Shown here piece by piece: positions 1-5,017 of a stretch of 10,310 bases of DNA (position 1 is its first letter; every line of letters starts with the position of its first letter). A program made the position numbers and the translations under genes. The stretch covers positions 1 to 10,310 of the forward strand of contig JBFYKJ010000003.1 of assembly GCA_041306005.1 (NCBI GenBank). Reading direction: 5' to 3'. Source of the DNA: JBFYKJ01 sp041306005. Lineage in GTDB: Archaea > Altiarchaeota > Altiarchaeia > JAFGQM01. The notes under the pieces were generated by a model. The model was given only the letters and a program-made list of their open reading frames with translations. It ran no database searches and was not told the DNA's origin.

Positions 1-429
1 GGCCTCGAGGGCGTCAAGATAGACAAGGAGGCTCTCGATGCGATACTCTACGTGTCGGAGGGCGACATGCGCCACGGGATAAACGTCCTGCAGGCGACCG
101 CTGCGACCTCCAAGTCCGTAACAAAGGAGGATGTCTACAACATAGCCTCGCGCGCAAAGCCCGAGCTCGTGAGGAAGCTGATGTCGCTCGCCCTCGGCGG
201 CGCGTTCATGGAGGCGAGGGAGATACTGGACGATTTGATGATAAACAAGTCCATCTCCGGCGAGGAGATAATCCTGCAGATGCACAAGGAGATAGAGCAC
301 CTGGAGACGCCCAACGAGAAGAAGCTCGCTCTCGTCAACCTCGTTGGCGAGTACAACTTCCGCCTTGTCGAGGGCGCTAACGAGAAGATACAGCTCGACG
401 CGCTCCTCGCCCAGATAGCGATGATATGA
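1..429 (+). CDS. rfcS: Replication factor C small subunit, C-terminal part (5' end outside window)
   Basis: The reading frame is open from base 1 and ends at TGA 427-429, giving the last 142 residues of a protein that begins upstream. RfcS forms the main body of the archaeal clamp loader, which with RfcL opens the PCNA ring and places it on primed DNA using ATP. The visible part starts in the lid of the AAA+ module: the segment EGDMRHGINVLQ carries the sensor-2 arginine and is the family's most recognisable piece here. It continues into the all-helical collar domain used for oligomerisation (about the last 100 residues). The Walker A and B motifs and the arginine finger would lie upstream and cannot be checked. 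The GTG at base 52 is internal, because homologous sequence continues to the window edge. Family assignment is firm; completeness is unknown. Confidence 0.93.
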   Translation, partial: GLEGVKIDKEALDAILYVSEGDMRHGINVLQATAATSKSVTKEDVYNIASRAKPELVRKLMSLALGGAFMEAREILDDLMINKSISGEEIILQMHKEIEHLETPNEKKLALVNLVGEYNFRLVEGANEKIQLDALLAQIAMI

Positions 430-475
430 GGCCCGTTAGACTTCCGGATACGGCACGATAAACTCATGACAGACG

Positions 476-982
476 ATGAAACATATGTTGCTCGTTTTCC
501 TGCTTGTGGTCGTAATCTCCGGCTTAGTCGCGGCCAGCATATCCTGCGTCTGCGCCCGCCCCGGGAAGGACGGCAAGATAGTGAGCGTGCACGCGATAAA
601 CGGCACGATGACCAACGTCTCATTCTACATGGAGGACACGCCCGAAGTGGGCTCCCGGATAACCTTTTGGGCGCTCAAGAATGTCGAGGATAAGCACCAG
701 ACGCTCCAGCTCCCGGTGATAAACCTGACTGTGTCGGTATACCTCGGCTCCAGGCGGCTGGAGGTCTTCCACACCGACAAGAACGGGGCGGTGGACATGG
801 ATATCACCTCCCCCGGCCGGTATAAGGCGTTTGCCGGCGAGGCGTCGATGGTCTTTGACGTGAAGAGCACGCAGGGCGACCCGGTGAAGAGCTTATTTGA
901 GAAGAACCGCTTCCTGGAATTCCTGTCGAGGGTCGCGTCCGCGGTGGACGGATTCCGGCTGGCTGTTGAAAGGGCGCTTTAG
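476..982 (+). CDS. Exported small protein with CxC motif and predicted beta-sandwich domain (paralogue of 3407-3937)
   Basis: This is a 168-residue protein of unknown function. Residues 4-20 are a strong hydrophobic signal segment, followed directly by Cys24-Val-Cys26 and then ARPGKDGKI. No clear lipobox precedes the cysteines. The central part (about 85-130) has a pattern seen in transthyretin-like or Cna-B-like beta-sandwiches: SVYLGSRRLE, TDKNGA, then PGRYKAFAG. That fold is inferred, not established. Possible N-glycosylation sequons lie at Asn42, Asn47 and Asn83. The last 30 residues look amphipathic and helical. The whole length aligns with the protein at 3407-3937, including NGTM, VSFY, VGS, FWALK, YLGSR, VFDVK and QGDP. 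ATG 476 is chosen because it directly precedes the signal segment; ATG 485 is an in-frame alternative. It follows rfcS by 46 bases with no strong ribosome binding site visible. Confidence 0.8.
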   Translation: MKHMLLVFLLVVVISGLVAASISCVCARPGKDGKIVSVHAINGTMTNVSFYMEDTPEVGSRITFWALKNVEDKHQTLQLPVINLTVSVYLGSRRLEVFHTDKNGAVDMDITSPGRYKAFAGEASMVFDVKSTQGDPVKSLFEKNRFLEFLSRVASAVDGFRLAVERAL

Positions 983-1022
983 CGCAGGACCGCTTTAGCG
1001 CTTTCTTTAGCGCGGTTTGGGC
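972..1022. terminator. Repeated CTTTAGCG hairpins between two convergent genes
   Basis: The 55 bases between the convergent stop codons hold three copies of the short motif CTTTAGCG. The first forms GCGC-TTTA-GCGC across the stop codon (974-985). A second inverted pair is ACCGC at 989-993 and GCGGT at 1012-1016. This could be a bidirectional termination region, but there is no long T tract, so the role is an inference from position. Confidence 0.3.
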
Positions 1023-1036
1023 GGCCCGCGCATCAC

Positions 1037-1672
1037 CTATTCAGATTCCACATACCCGCCCATCAGTATCCTGCCCATCACCGACAGGCCGATATGCACC
1101 TTGCCGTCCTTCTTCGACGTTTCGATAAGCGCCATCTCCCTCAAGCCCGCGGATTTCGGGCTGCCGTTCACGTGGTATGAGGCCAGCGGCAGGCTCATGC
1201 CGCATTTCTCGCTCAGCTGTTCCAGCGACGTGCAGCAGCCCGGGTTCTTGTAGAGCGCCTCGAGTATCCGCATCTTGCGGTCGGTTATGAGCTTGTAGTA
1301 GGAGAACTTCAGCACGGGCAGCATCGATATCTTGCCGTTGTTGACCGAGAACGCCTTGAGCCCGTTCACAAAGGCGGCGCAGGTCATCGCGCACCGGGCA
1401 GGGTCCCCCCCGCTAGAGACGTTTATGAGGATGTCCTTTCCCTGATTCGCCTTGCTTATGCCGTGGATGACCCTGAATGTGCCCTCCCAGATATCGCCCT
1501 CGGCGTGCACTATCTCGGCGGATATCCCAAAGCCGGCAAGCGCCTTTTTGGCATCCTCGGCAGCAGCCTTGTCGGATGCCCCCGCCACCAGCACGACCTT
1601 CTCGGTCTGGAACTCCCTTACAGCCGAGAACAGGCTCTCCTTATTGCCGGCCGCTGAGACGATGACTGACAT
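1037..1672 (-). CDS. CARF-domain winged-helix transcriptional regulator (Csa3-like)
   Basis: This 211-residue protein resembles the archaeal Csa3 / HFX_2341-type regulators. Residues 1-125 form a Rossmann-like CARF domain: an initial beta strand (SVIVSAAG), a second (KVVLVAG), and the ligand-loop segment ILINVSSGGDPAR at 81-93, which matches the conserved NxxGG-type loop of CARF proteins. Residues 130-205 form a winged helix, with KMRILEALYKNPG as first helix and LPLASYHVNG as probable recognition helix. In the known family, cyclic oligonucleotides bind the CARF dimer and alter DNA binding by the wHTH; ligand and targets here are unknown. No cas gene or CRISPR array lies in the window, so a CRISPR role is not shown. 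The start at 1672 is supported by a purine-rich AAGGGGG just upstream and by a TATA-like box about 25 bases away. Confidence 0.75.
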   Translation of the reverse strand: MSVIVSAAGNKESLFSAVREFQTEKVVLVAGASDKAAAEDAKKALAGFGISAEIVHAEGDIWEGTFRVIHGISKANQGKDILINVSSGGDPARCAMTCAAFVNGLKAFSVNNGKISMLPVLKFSYYKLITDRKMRILEALYKNPGCCTSLEQLSEKCGMSLPLASYHVNGSPKSAGLREMALIETSKKDGKVHIGLSVMGRILMGGYVESE

Positions 1673-1693
1673 GGTGCCCCCTTAAAGCCGGGT

Positions 1694-1701
1694 TTTTAAA
1701 T
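1694..1701 (-). promoter_or_regulatory. TATA-like box for the CARF regulator
   Basis: On the minus strand, ATTTAAAAA lies about 25 bases upstream of the CARF gene start codon. Archaeal TATA boxes are usually centred near 26 bases before the transcription start, so the message would begin at or very near the ATG. Basis is sequence resemblance and spacing only. Confidence 0.45.
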
Positions 1702-1764
1702 CCCCAGACAAAAGTTTATCGTTGAGCCGTTAAAAAGCAGGGCGACGGGCCCATAGAGGTTTTG

Positions 1765-1845
1765 CAAGACCCAAGACCTCTTAATCCACCTCCCTACAAG
1801 ACCCAAGACCTCTTAAGCTACCCCTCTACAAGACCCAAGACCAAA
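1765..1845. repeat. 32-bp tandem repeat, two full copies and one partial
   Basis: Copies start at 1765, 1797 and 1829, an exact 32-base period. The first two differ at about four positions, all in the C-rich second half; the third keeps only about 17 bases. Each full copy reads CAAGACCCAAGACCTCTTAA followed by a pyrimidine-rich tail ending in CTA. CAAGACC is itself doubled inside each unit. Removing one of the two gives a 25-base unit matching the array at 4541-4690, so both belong to one family. The repeats have no spacers. Confidence 0.85.
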
Positions 1846-1908
1846 ATGATCGGACCGGGATGCGGTTGCGCCAAGAAGAAGACGAGGATAGGCGGGCTTT
1901 GCTGGTAA
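1846..1908 (+). CDS. Candidate 20-residue cysteine-containing micro-ORF
   Basis: ATG 1846 to TAA 1906-1908 encodes a 20-residue peptide with three cysteines, beginning MIGPGCGCAKKK and ending GGLCW. Codon choice (AAG, AGG, ATA, GGC) matches the surrounding real genes. It starts where the third 32-bp repeat copy breaks off. Its last seven codons coincide with the first copy of the 25-bp repeat that follows, and a hairpin with a T tract lies about 35 bases beyond the stop. No ribosome binding site is visible and no homologue is recognised. It could be a leader or metal-binding peptide, or a chance ORF. Confidence 0.25.
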   Translation: MIGPGCGCAKKKTRIGGLCW

Positions 1909-1962
1909 GGCTATAGGCGGGCTTTGCTGGTAAGGCTATAGGCGGGCTTTGCCGGTAAGGCC
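1888..1962. repeat. 25-bp tandem repeat, three copies
   Basis: The unit begins ATAGGCGGGCTTTGCTGGTA and recurs with the GGCGGGC core at 1891, 1916 and 1941, an exact 25-base period. Copies one and two are identical. The third has T to C in GCTGG and then diverges into GGCCGCCCG, which creates a hairpin. The first copy overlaps the end of the candidate micro-ORF. The unit is unrelated in sequence to the neighbouring 32-bp repeat. Confidence 0.85.
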
Positions 1963-1972
1963 GCCCGTTTTT
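1943..1972 (+). terminator. Hairpin followed by T5, intrinsic-terminator-like
   Basis: CGGGC (1943-1947) pairs with GCCCG (1963-1967), and inside it GCC (1951-1953) pairs with GGC (1959-1961); TTTTT follows at once. A second hairpin with the same arms, CGGGC (2001-2005) and GCCCG (2012-2016), sits upstream of a T6 run at 2026-2031. Archaeal termination mostly relies on T tracts, so the function is tentative. Either element could insulate the glutaredoxin gene from upstream transcription. Confidence 0.4.
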
Positions 1973-2015
1973 CGGCATTTGGGCCTTTCTGGCGCAAACC
2001 CGGGCGAAAAAGCCC

Positions 2016-2023
2016 GATATATG
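2016..2023 (+). promoter_or_regulatory. TATA-like box upstream of the glutaredoxin operon
   Basis: GATATATG lies about 65 bases before the glutaredoxin start, predicting transcription from about 2046 with a leader near 40 bases. It directly abuts the second CGGGC/GCCCG hairpin. The rest of 1973-2085 holds no other element that I can support. Confidence 0.35.
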
Positions 2024-2085
2024 ACTTTTTTACGTAATCGGGTTAATCTAGCAGGTCAATTCAAAAGCAACTGGCCAACAAGAAA

Positions 2086-2319
2086 ATGGCAGTGATTGTG
2101 TACTCGACGCCGACTTGCCCGTTCTGCAAGATGGCCAAGGACTTCCTTAAGCAGAACAAGATACAGTTCACCGACGTGAACGTGGCTGCAGACAAAGCGA
2201 AGGCCCAGGAGATGATAGAGAGGTCCAAGCAGATGGGCGTCCCGGTCATCGACGTGAACGGGAAGATGATAATAGGCTTTGACAAGCCCGCGCTCGAGAA
2301 GGCGCTCGGCATCAAGTGA
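2086..2319 (+). CDS. Glutaredoxin-like protein (YruB/NrdH-type), CPFC active site
   Basis: This 77-residue protein is a minimal thioredoxin-fold thiol oxidoreductase in the cytoplasm. The active site is Cys11-Pro-Phe-Cys14 in STPTCPFCKMAK. The cis-proline loop is GVPVIDVNG, and IIGFDK near the C terminus is typical of the YruB-type glutaredoxin-like family. The size is normal for that family. Archaea generally lack glutathione, so such proteins are usually reduced by a thioredoxin reductase; the trxB gene 71 bases downstream suggests that pairing. Likely clients are disulfides such as the one formed by ribonucleotide reductase in each turnover, but the partner is inferred. ATG 2086 directly precedes the first beta strand, and no alternative start fits better. 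Confidence 0.92.
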   Translation: MAVIVYSTPTCPFCKMAKDFLKQNKIQFTDVNVAADKAKAQEMIERSKQMGVPVIDVNGKMIIGFDKPALEKALGIK

Positions 2320-2323
2320 CGCG

Positions 2324-2359
2324 GCGTTAGCGGCACGCCCTATGCAATAACGCTAACGC
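2324..2359. promoter_or_regulatory. Perfect 9-bp inverted repeat between glutaredoxin and trxB
   Basis: GCGTTAGCG (2324-2332) and its exact complement CGCTAACGC (2351-2359) are separated by 18 bases in the 71-base gap between the two genes. In RNA this would be a stable stem-loop shortly after the glutaredoxin stop codon. It could set relative expression or protect a processed end, or be an operator. No T tract follows, so it is not a clear terminator. Confidence 0.5.
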
Positions 2360-2393
2360 AGTTGTCCGGAGCGCCGCTGCACGGGATGCCTTG

Positions 2394-3371
2394 ATGGATA
2401 TGAAAACCGCAATGCGGGATAAAATGAAAGCCACATATGACGTTGCGATAATCGGGGGCGGGCCCGCCGGCCTGGCTGCGGCGATATACGCGGCCAGGTT
2501 CAGGCTGAAGGCCGTAGTCCTGGCAAGGGAGCCCGGCGGCCTTCTTGTCAACACGCACGTCATAGAGAACTGGCCGGGCGAGAAGAGCCTGTCCGGCGCC
2601 GAGCTCATGGGCAGGATGCAGGACCATGCGGAGAGTTTGGGCGCGGAGATAAGGATGGCCGAGGTGGCTGATATATCCATGAAGCCCGCAGGCAAGGCCG
2701 CCGGCAGCAGCAGCCGCGGCGGCGCGTTCGTACTCAAGACCGACGACGGCGAGATAGAGGCCGCGTCGGTGCTGTTTGCGACAGGGACGCGCCACCGCAA
2801 GCTCGGCGTCCCCGGGGAGGAAGAGTTCCACGGCAGGGGCGTGAGCTACTGCGCGGTCTGCGACGCGGCGTTCTTCAGGGACAAGACCGTTTGTGTTGTC
2901 GGCGGCAGCGACTCGGCAGCTAAGGAGGCGCTCCTCCTGGCGGGCTTCGCGAATAAAGTATATCTCATATACCGGAAGGAGAGGATACGCGCCGAGCCGA
3001 TAAACGCCGAGCGGGTGGCGAAGGAGAAAAAGATAGAGATAATATACAACACGAATGTCACCCGTGTCAAAGGCTCAAGGTTCGTGGAGTCGGTGCTTCT
3101 CGACAAGCCCTACAAGGGTTCCGAGGAGCTCAAGCTCGACGGCGTATTCGTAGACATAGGCTACGAGCCGCAGAGCGGGCTAGCTAAGAAGCTCGGGGTG
3201 AAGCTGACGCCCGGGGGCGAGATAATGGCGGGCCCGGGCGGCGCGACTTCTGTCCCCGGCGTCTACGCCGCGGGCGACGTTACGTCCTCGGGATTCAGGC
3301 AGGCTATAACCGCGGCCGCGGAGGGCGCCGCTGCGTGCAACTCTATTTATAACTTTATAACCGGTAAATGA
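2394..3371 (+). CDS. trxB: Thioredoxin reductase (FAD/pyridine nucleotide-disulfide oxidoreductase)
   Basis: TrxB moves electrons from a reduced nicotinamide cofactor through FAD and a cysteine pair to thioredoxin- or glutaredoxin-type proteins. Numbered from ATG 2394 (325 residues), the FAD-binding loop GGGPAGLAAAIYAAR is at 21-35, the redox motif Cys153-Ala-Val-Cys156 follows VSY, the second dinucleotide fold has GGSDSAAKEA at 170-179, and the FAD signature is AAGDVTSSGFRQA at 292-304. In the 2'-phosphate-binding region the usual HRR is YRK, which leaves NADPH versus NADH preference uncertain. An Ala/Gly/Ser-rich stretch at about 99-110 looks like a loop insertion. Starts at TTG 2391, ATG 2394 and ATG 2424 are all in frame; 2424 would place MKATYDVAIIGGG at the N terminus, the more usual family length. 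It is the second gene of the redox operon. Confidence 0.93.
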   Translation: MDMKTAMRDKMKATYDVAIIGGGPAGLAAAIYAARFRLKAVVLAREPGGLLVNTHVIENWPGEKSLSGAELMGRMQDHAESLGAEIRMAEVADISMKPAGKAAGSSSRGGAFVLKTDDGEIEAASVLFATGTRHRKLGVPGEEEFHGRGVSYCAVCDAAFFRDKTVCVVGGSDSAAKEALLLAGFANKVYLIYRKERIRAEPINAERVAKEKKIEIIYNTNVTRVKGSRFVESVLLDKPYKGSEELKLDGVFVDIGYEPQSGLAKKLGVKLTPGGEIMAGPGGATSVPGVYAAGDVTSSGFRQAITAAAEGAAACNSIYNFITGK

Positions 3372-3406
3372 CGGTGTCTTGTAACCTGTAAAAAGGGCTT
3401 TCTAAG

Positions 3407-3937
3407 ATGGATATTTCCTTAAGGGTGCTTTGCGCGTATGCCGCAATATGCGTGGGACTCATAGCAGCGGCGCCCATGGCTTCCGCCACCATAACATGCC
3501 CATGCATCCGGCCCGGCGAGTCCGGCATCATAGTCAAGGTAAAGGCCCTGAACGGCACTATGGACGGGGTCTCCTTCTACAAGGAGGAAGACCCGGCCGT
3601 GGGCAGCGACTTCATCTTTTGGGCGCTCAAGTCCAAGGAGAGCAGCGACCACCAGATAGATTTCTATCCTATAGAGGGCTTGAGGACGTCGGTATATCTT
3701 GGCTCAAGGAAGCTTGAGGAGGCACGCACCGACGAGAACGGCGCTATGGAGCTGAGGATAACGGCGCCGGGGCGCTACAAGATATTCGCCGGCGACGCGT
3801 CGCTCGTCTTCGACGTCAAGGGCACGCAGGGCGACCCGCTCAAGGCGGTCCTCGAGAGCAACCGGTTCTTAGGCTTCATATACCGGCTGGCAACTGCCGT
3901 GGGCAAGGTCCCGATAGTCGGCAGCCCAGTCGCATAA
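3407..3937 (+). CDS. Exported small protein with CxC motif (paralogue of 476-982)
   Basis: This 176-residue protein is of unknown function. The N terminus has a basic residue at 6, a hydrophobic stretch at 8-24 and a plausible signal-peptidase site after ASA (25-27), leaving a mature start near TITC. The motif Cys31-Pro-Cys33 follows, then IRPGESG. The middle (about 95-137) has SVYLGSRKLE, TDENGA and PGRYKIFAG, suggesting a transthyretin-like or Cna-B-like beta-sandwich, and the C terminus is probably helical. It aligns along its length with the protein at 476-982. The gene starts 35 bases after trxB and its TAA overlaps the next ATG by one base, so it appears cotranscribed with glutaredoxin, trxB and the XRE-CBS regulator. 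A thiol or metal role for CxC is an inference; a structural cell-surface protein is the main alternative. Confidence 0.8.
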   Translation: MDISLRVLCAYAAICVGLIAAAPMASATITCPCIRPGESGIIVKVKALNGTMDGVSFYKEEDPAVGSDFIFWALKSKESSDHQIDFYPIEGLRTSVYLGSRKLEEARTDENGAMELRITAPGRYKIFAGDASLVFDVKGTQGDPLKAVLESNRFLGFIYRLATAVGKVPIVGSPVA

Positions 3938-4503
3938 TGATAAAAATGCTCCCCACATCGCGCGAATTTCGGTACATGAGGAAGAAGGCGGGCCTGACGC
4001 AAAAGGAGCTCGCGGCGAAAGCCGGGCTGAGCCAGCCGCTCATAGCCAGGATAGAAAAGGGGGACATAGACACGAAGCTTAGCACCGCCCAGCGCATACT
4101 CGATGTCCTCAAGGCCTCCGAGGCCCGAAGGCCGAGATCCCTTAGCCTGAAGGACTACATGATATCGCCGGTCATATACTGCAAGTCCATGGACACGGTC
4201 AAGAAGGCCGCATCCATAATGGAGGAGAACGACATCTCCCAGATCCCCGTAATGGAGGGCGGCGAGGCCGTGGGCTCGATAGTGGACACGCTGCTCGTGC
4301 AGGTGCTTGCGAAGAAGGGCGCGCGCGCATCAAGGCGGAGGGTATCGGATGTGATGTCAAGGCCGTTCCCGGAGCTGGCGGTCGACGCGCCCGTCGACAA
4401 GGCAGTGGACCTTCTTACGCGGAGCCCGGCGGTGTTAATAACCAACGGCCCGCACATTGCAGGCATAGTGACCAAGGCCGACGTGCTGAAGCTGATTGCT
4501 TAG
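3937..4503 (+). CDS. XRE-family helix-turn-helix regulator with two CBS domains
   Basis: This 188-residue cytoplasmic protein matches the archaeal group of predicted transcriptional regulators with C-terminal CBS domains (COG3620-like). Residues 8-62 form a lambda-Cro/XRE helix-turn-helix: REFRYMRKKAGLTQKELAAK, then GLSQPLIARIEKG as recognition helix. CBS domain one runs from about 71 to 125 (DYMISPVIYC, ISQIPVMEGG, AVGSIVD). CBS domain two runs from about 136 to 187 (VSDVMSRPFPEL, HIAGIVTKADVLKLI). CBS pairs usually bind adenine nucleotides or S-adenosylmethionine, so DNA binding may respond to energy or methyl-donor state; the ligand here is unknown. It overlaps the preceding stop codon (TAATG), which implies translational coupling, and it may regulate its own operon. 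ATG 3946 is an alternative start. A 25-bp repeat array begins just after its stop. Confidence 0.9.
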   Translation: MIKMLPTSREFRYMRKKAGLTQKELAAKAGLSQPLIARIEKGDIDTKLSTAQRILDVLKASEARRPRSLSLKDYMISPVIYCKSMDTVKKAASIMEENDISQIPVMEGGEAVGSIVDTLLVQVLAKKGARASRRRVSDVMSRPFPELAVDAPVDKAVDLLTRSPAVLITNGPHIAGIVTKADVLKLIA

Positions 4504-4515
4504 ACGCCGGCTTTT

Positions 4516-4690
4516 CGCAAAACTTCTTTAGAACCTCCCCTACAAGACCTCCCCAGTCCCCCCCATACAAGACCTCCCCAGTCCCCCCCATACAAGACCT
4601 CCTTAGCACCCCCCATACAAAACCCGCTTAGCATCCCTTATACAAGACCTCCCTAGCTTCCCCCAGCCAGGACCGTAGACCCCATTTAGA
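4516..4690. repeat. 25-bp C-rich tandem repeat, five clear copies plus a degenerate one at each end
   Basis: Units start at 4541, 4566, 4591, 4616, 4641 and (degenerate) 4666, all exactly 25 bases apart, and 4516-4540 looks like a further decayed copy. Units at 4541 and 4566 are identical, beginning TACAAGACCTCCCCAGTCCC; the next carries CTCCTTAGCACC, and the fourth has TACAAAACC. The unit matches the 32-bp repeat at 1765-1845 once that unit's internal CAAGACC duplication is removed. The opposite strand is rich in G runs (G7-ACT-G4). There are no spacers and no diversity between constant blocks, so this is not CRISPR. It fills the space directly after the XRE-CBS stop codon. Confidence 0.9.
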
Positions 4691-4935
4691 CCCCCCCCAC
4701 TTCCCCTATTCCGTCCAACGATGGCGGAAGCGTCCATCAGCATGTTCAAGGGCCGCGTGCATGCCGCAAATACGTGCCAAAACCGCATCTTTGCCTCCAC
4801 TGATGGACACATTGGCCGACCGATGCATGCAAAGGAAATTCTTGCTGTGCGGCATTATTGTCCGGGAAAAATAATCTAAAAATGTATGCGTTATAGCGGT
4901 CTAATTCCGGACGAAAACCGCAAAAACCTGCTCCC
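4691..4935. other. Gene-free stretch with two crossing inverted repeats
   Basis: No coding region, tRNA or rRNA is recognisable here. Two perfect inverted repeats are visible: GTCCATCAG (4732-4740) with CTGATGGAC (4800-4808), and ATGCCGCA (4761-4768) with TGCGGCAT (4848-4855). They cross rather than nest, as in a pseudoknot. A third pair, GCGGT (4896-4900) with ACCGC (4917-4921), encloses a TCCGGA palindrome. Chance is possible for arms this short; a structured RNA is only a hypothesis. Confidence 0.3.
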
Positions 4936-4943
4936 TTTTTATA
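4936..4943 (+). promoter_or_regulatory. TATA-like box of nrdR
   Basis: TTTTTATA lies 75-82 bases before the nrdR ATG and predicts transcription from about 4966. That start would fall beside the palindrome at 4967-4976. The box also lies inside the upstream extension of the open frame, which argues against the longer start. Confidence 0.45.
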
Positions 4944-4966
4944 CAACCCCTCATAATACTCCCCAT

Positions 4967-5001
4967 CAACCGGTTGGTGTCGTGCTTGGGTGGCACCCCA
5001 A
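4967..5001. promoter_or_regulatory. Candidate operator: palindrome CAACCGGTTG and an adjacent inverted repeat
   Basis: CAACCGGTTG (4967-4976) is a perfect 10-bp palindrome at the predicted transcription start of nrdR. Ten bases further on, TTGGGTGGCACCCCAA (4986-5001) is a near-palindrome with one bulged base. Archaeal repressors often act by covering the start site, so these are reasonable operator candidates. They do not resemble the bacterial NrdR box consensus (ACACTATATATAGTGT-like), and the binding protein is unknown. Confidence 0.35.
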
Positions 5002-5017
5002 TAGGTTGTGGTCTATC

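Noticed and set aside
505..560. Lipoprotein lipobox at the CxC of the first exported protein
   Set aside because: Residues before Cys24 (AASIS) do not fit the L-A/S-G/A-C pattern, and the paralogue has TIT before its cysteine, so lipid anchoring is not supported.
466..693. Overlapping plus-strand frame inside the first exported protein gene
   Set aside because: Arg-rich shadow frame; the overlapping frame has a signal peptide and a paralogue, which makes it the real gene.
1452..1685. Plus-strand frames opposite the CARF regulator
   Set aside because: The minus-strand product has CARF and wHTH motifs, a promoter and a ribosome binding site; the opposite frames have none.
1765..1845. Short tandem repeats as a possible CRISPR array
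   Set aside because: Units are directly adjacent with no unique spacers, and copies decay along the array; the same holds for 4541-4690.
4415..4812. Minus-strand reading frames with MGG/GGDWGG repeats over the array
   Set aside because: They are translations of the C-rich tandem repeat; the 25-base unit is not a multiple of three, and no recognisable domain appears.
4691..4935. tRNA or other standard RNA gene in the long intergenic region
   Set aside because: No T-loop GGTTCGAATCC-like block or cloverleaf pairing was found, only short inverted repeats.
4886..5017. Upstream in-frame extension of nrdR from ATG 4886
   Set aside because: It would add 44 residues before the canonical MKCPFCG start, with no family resemblance, and would run across the TATA-like box at 4936-4943.
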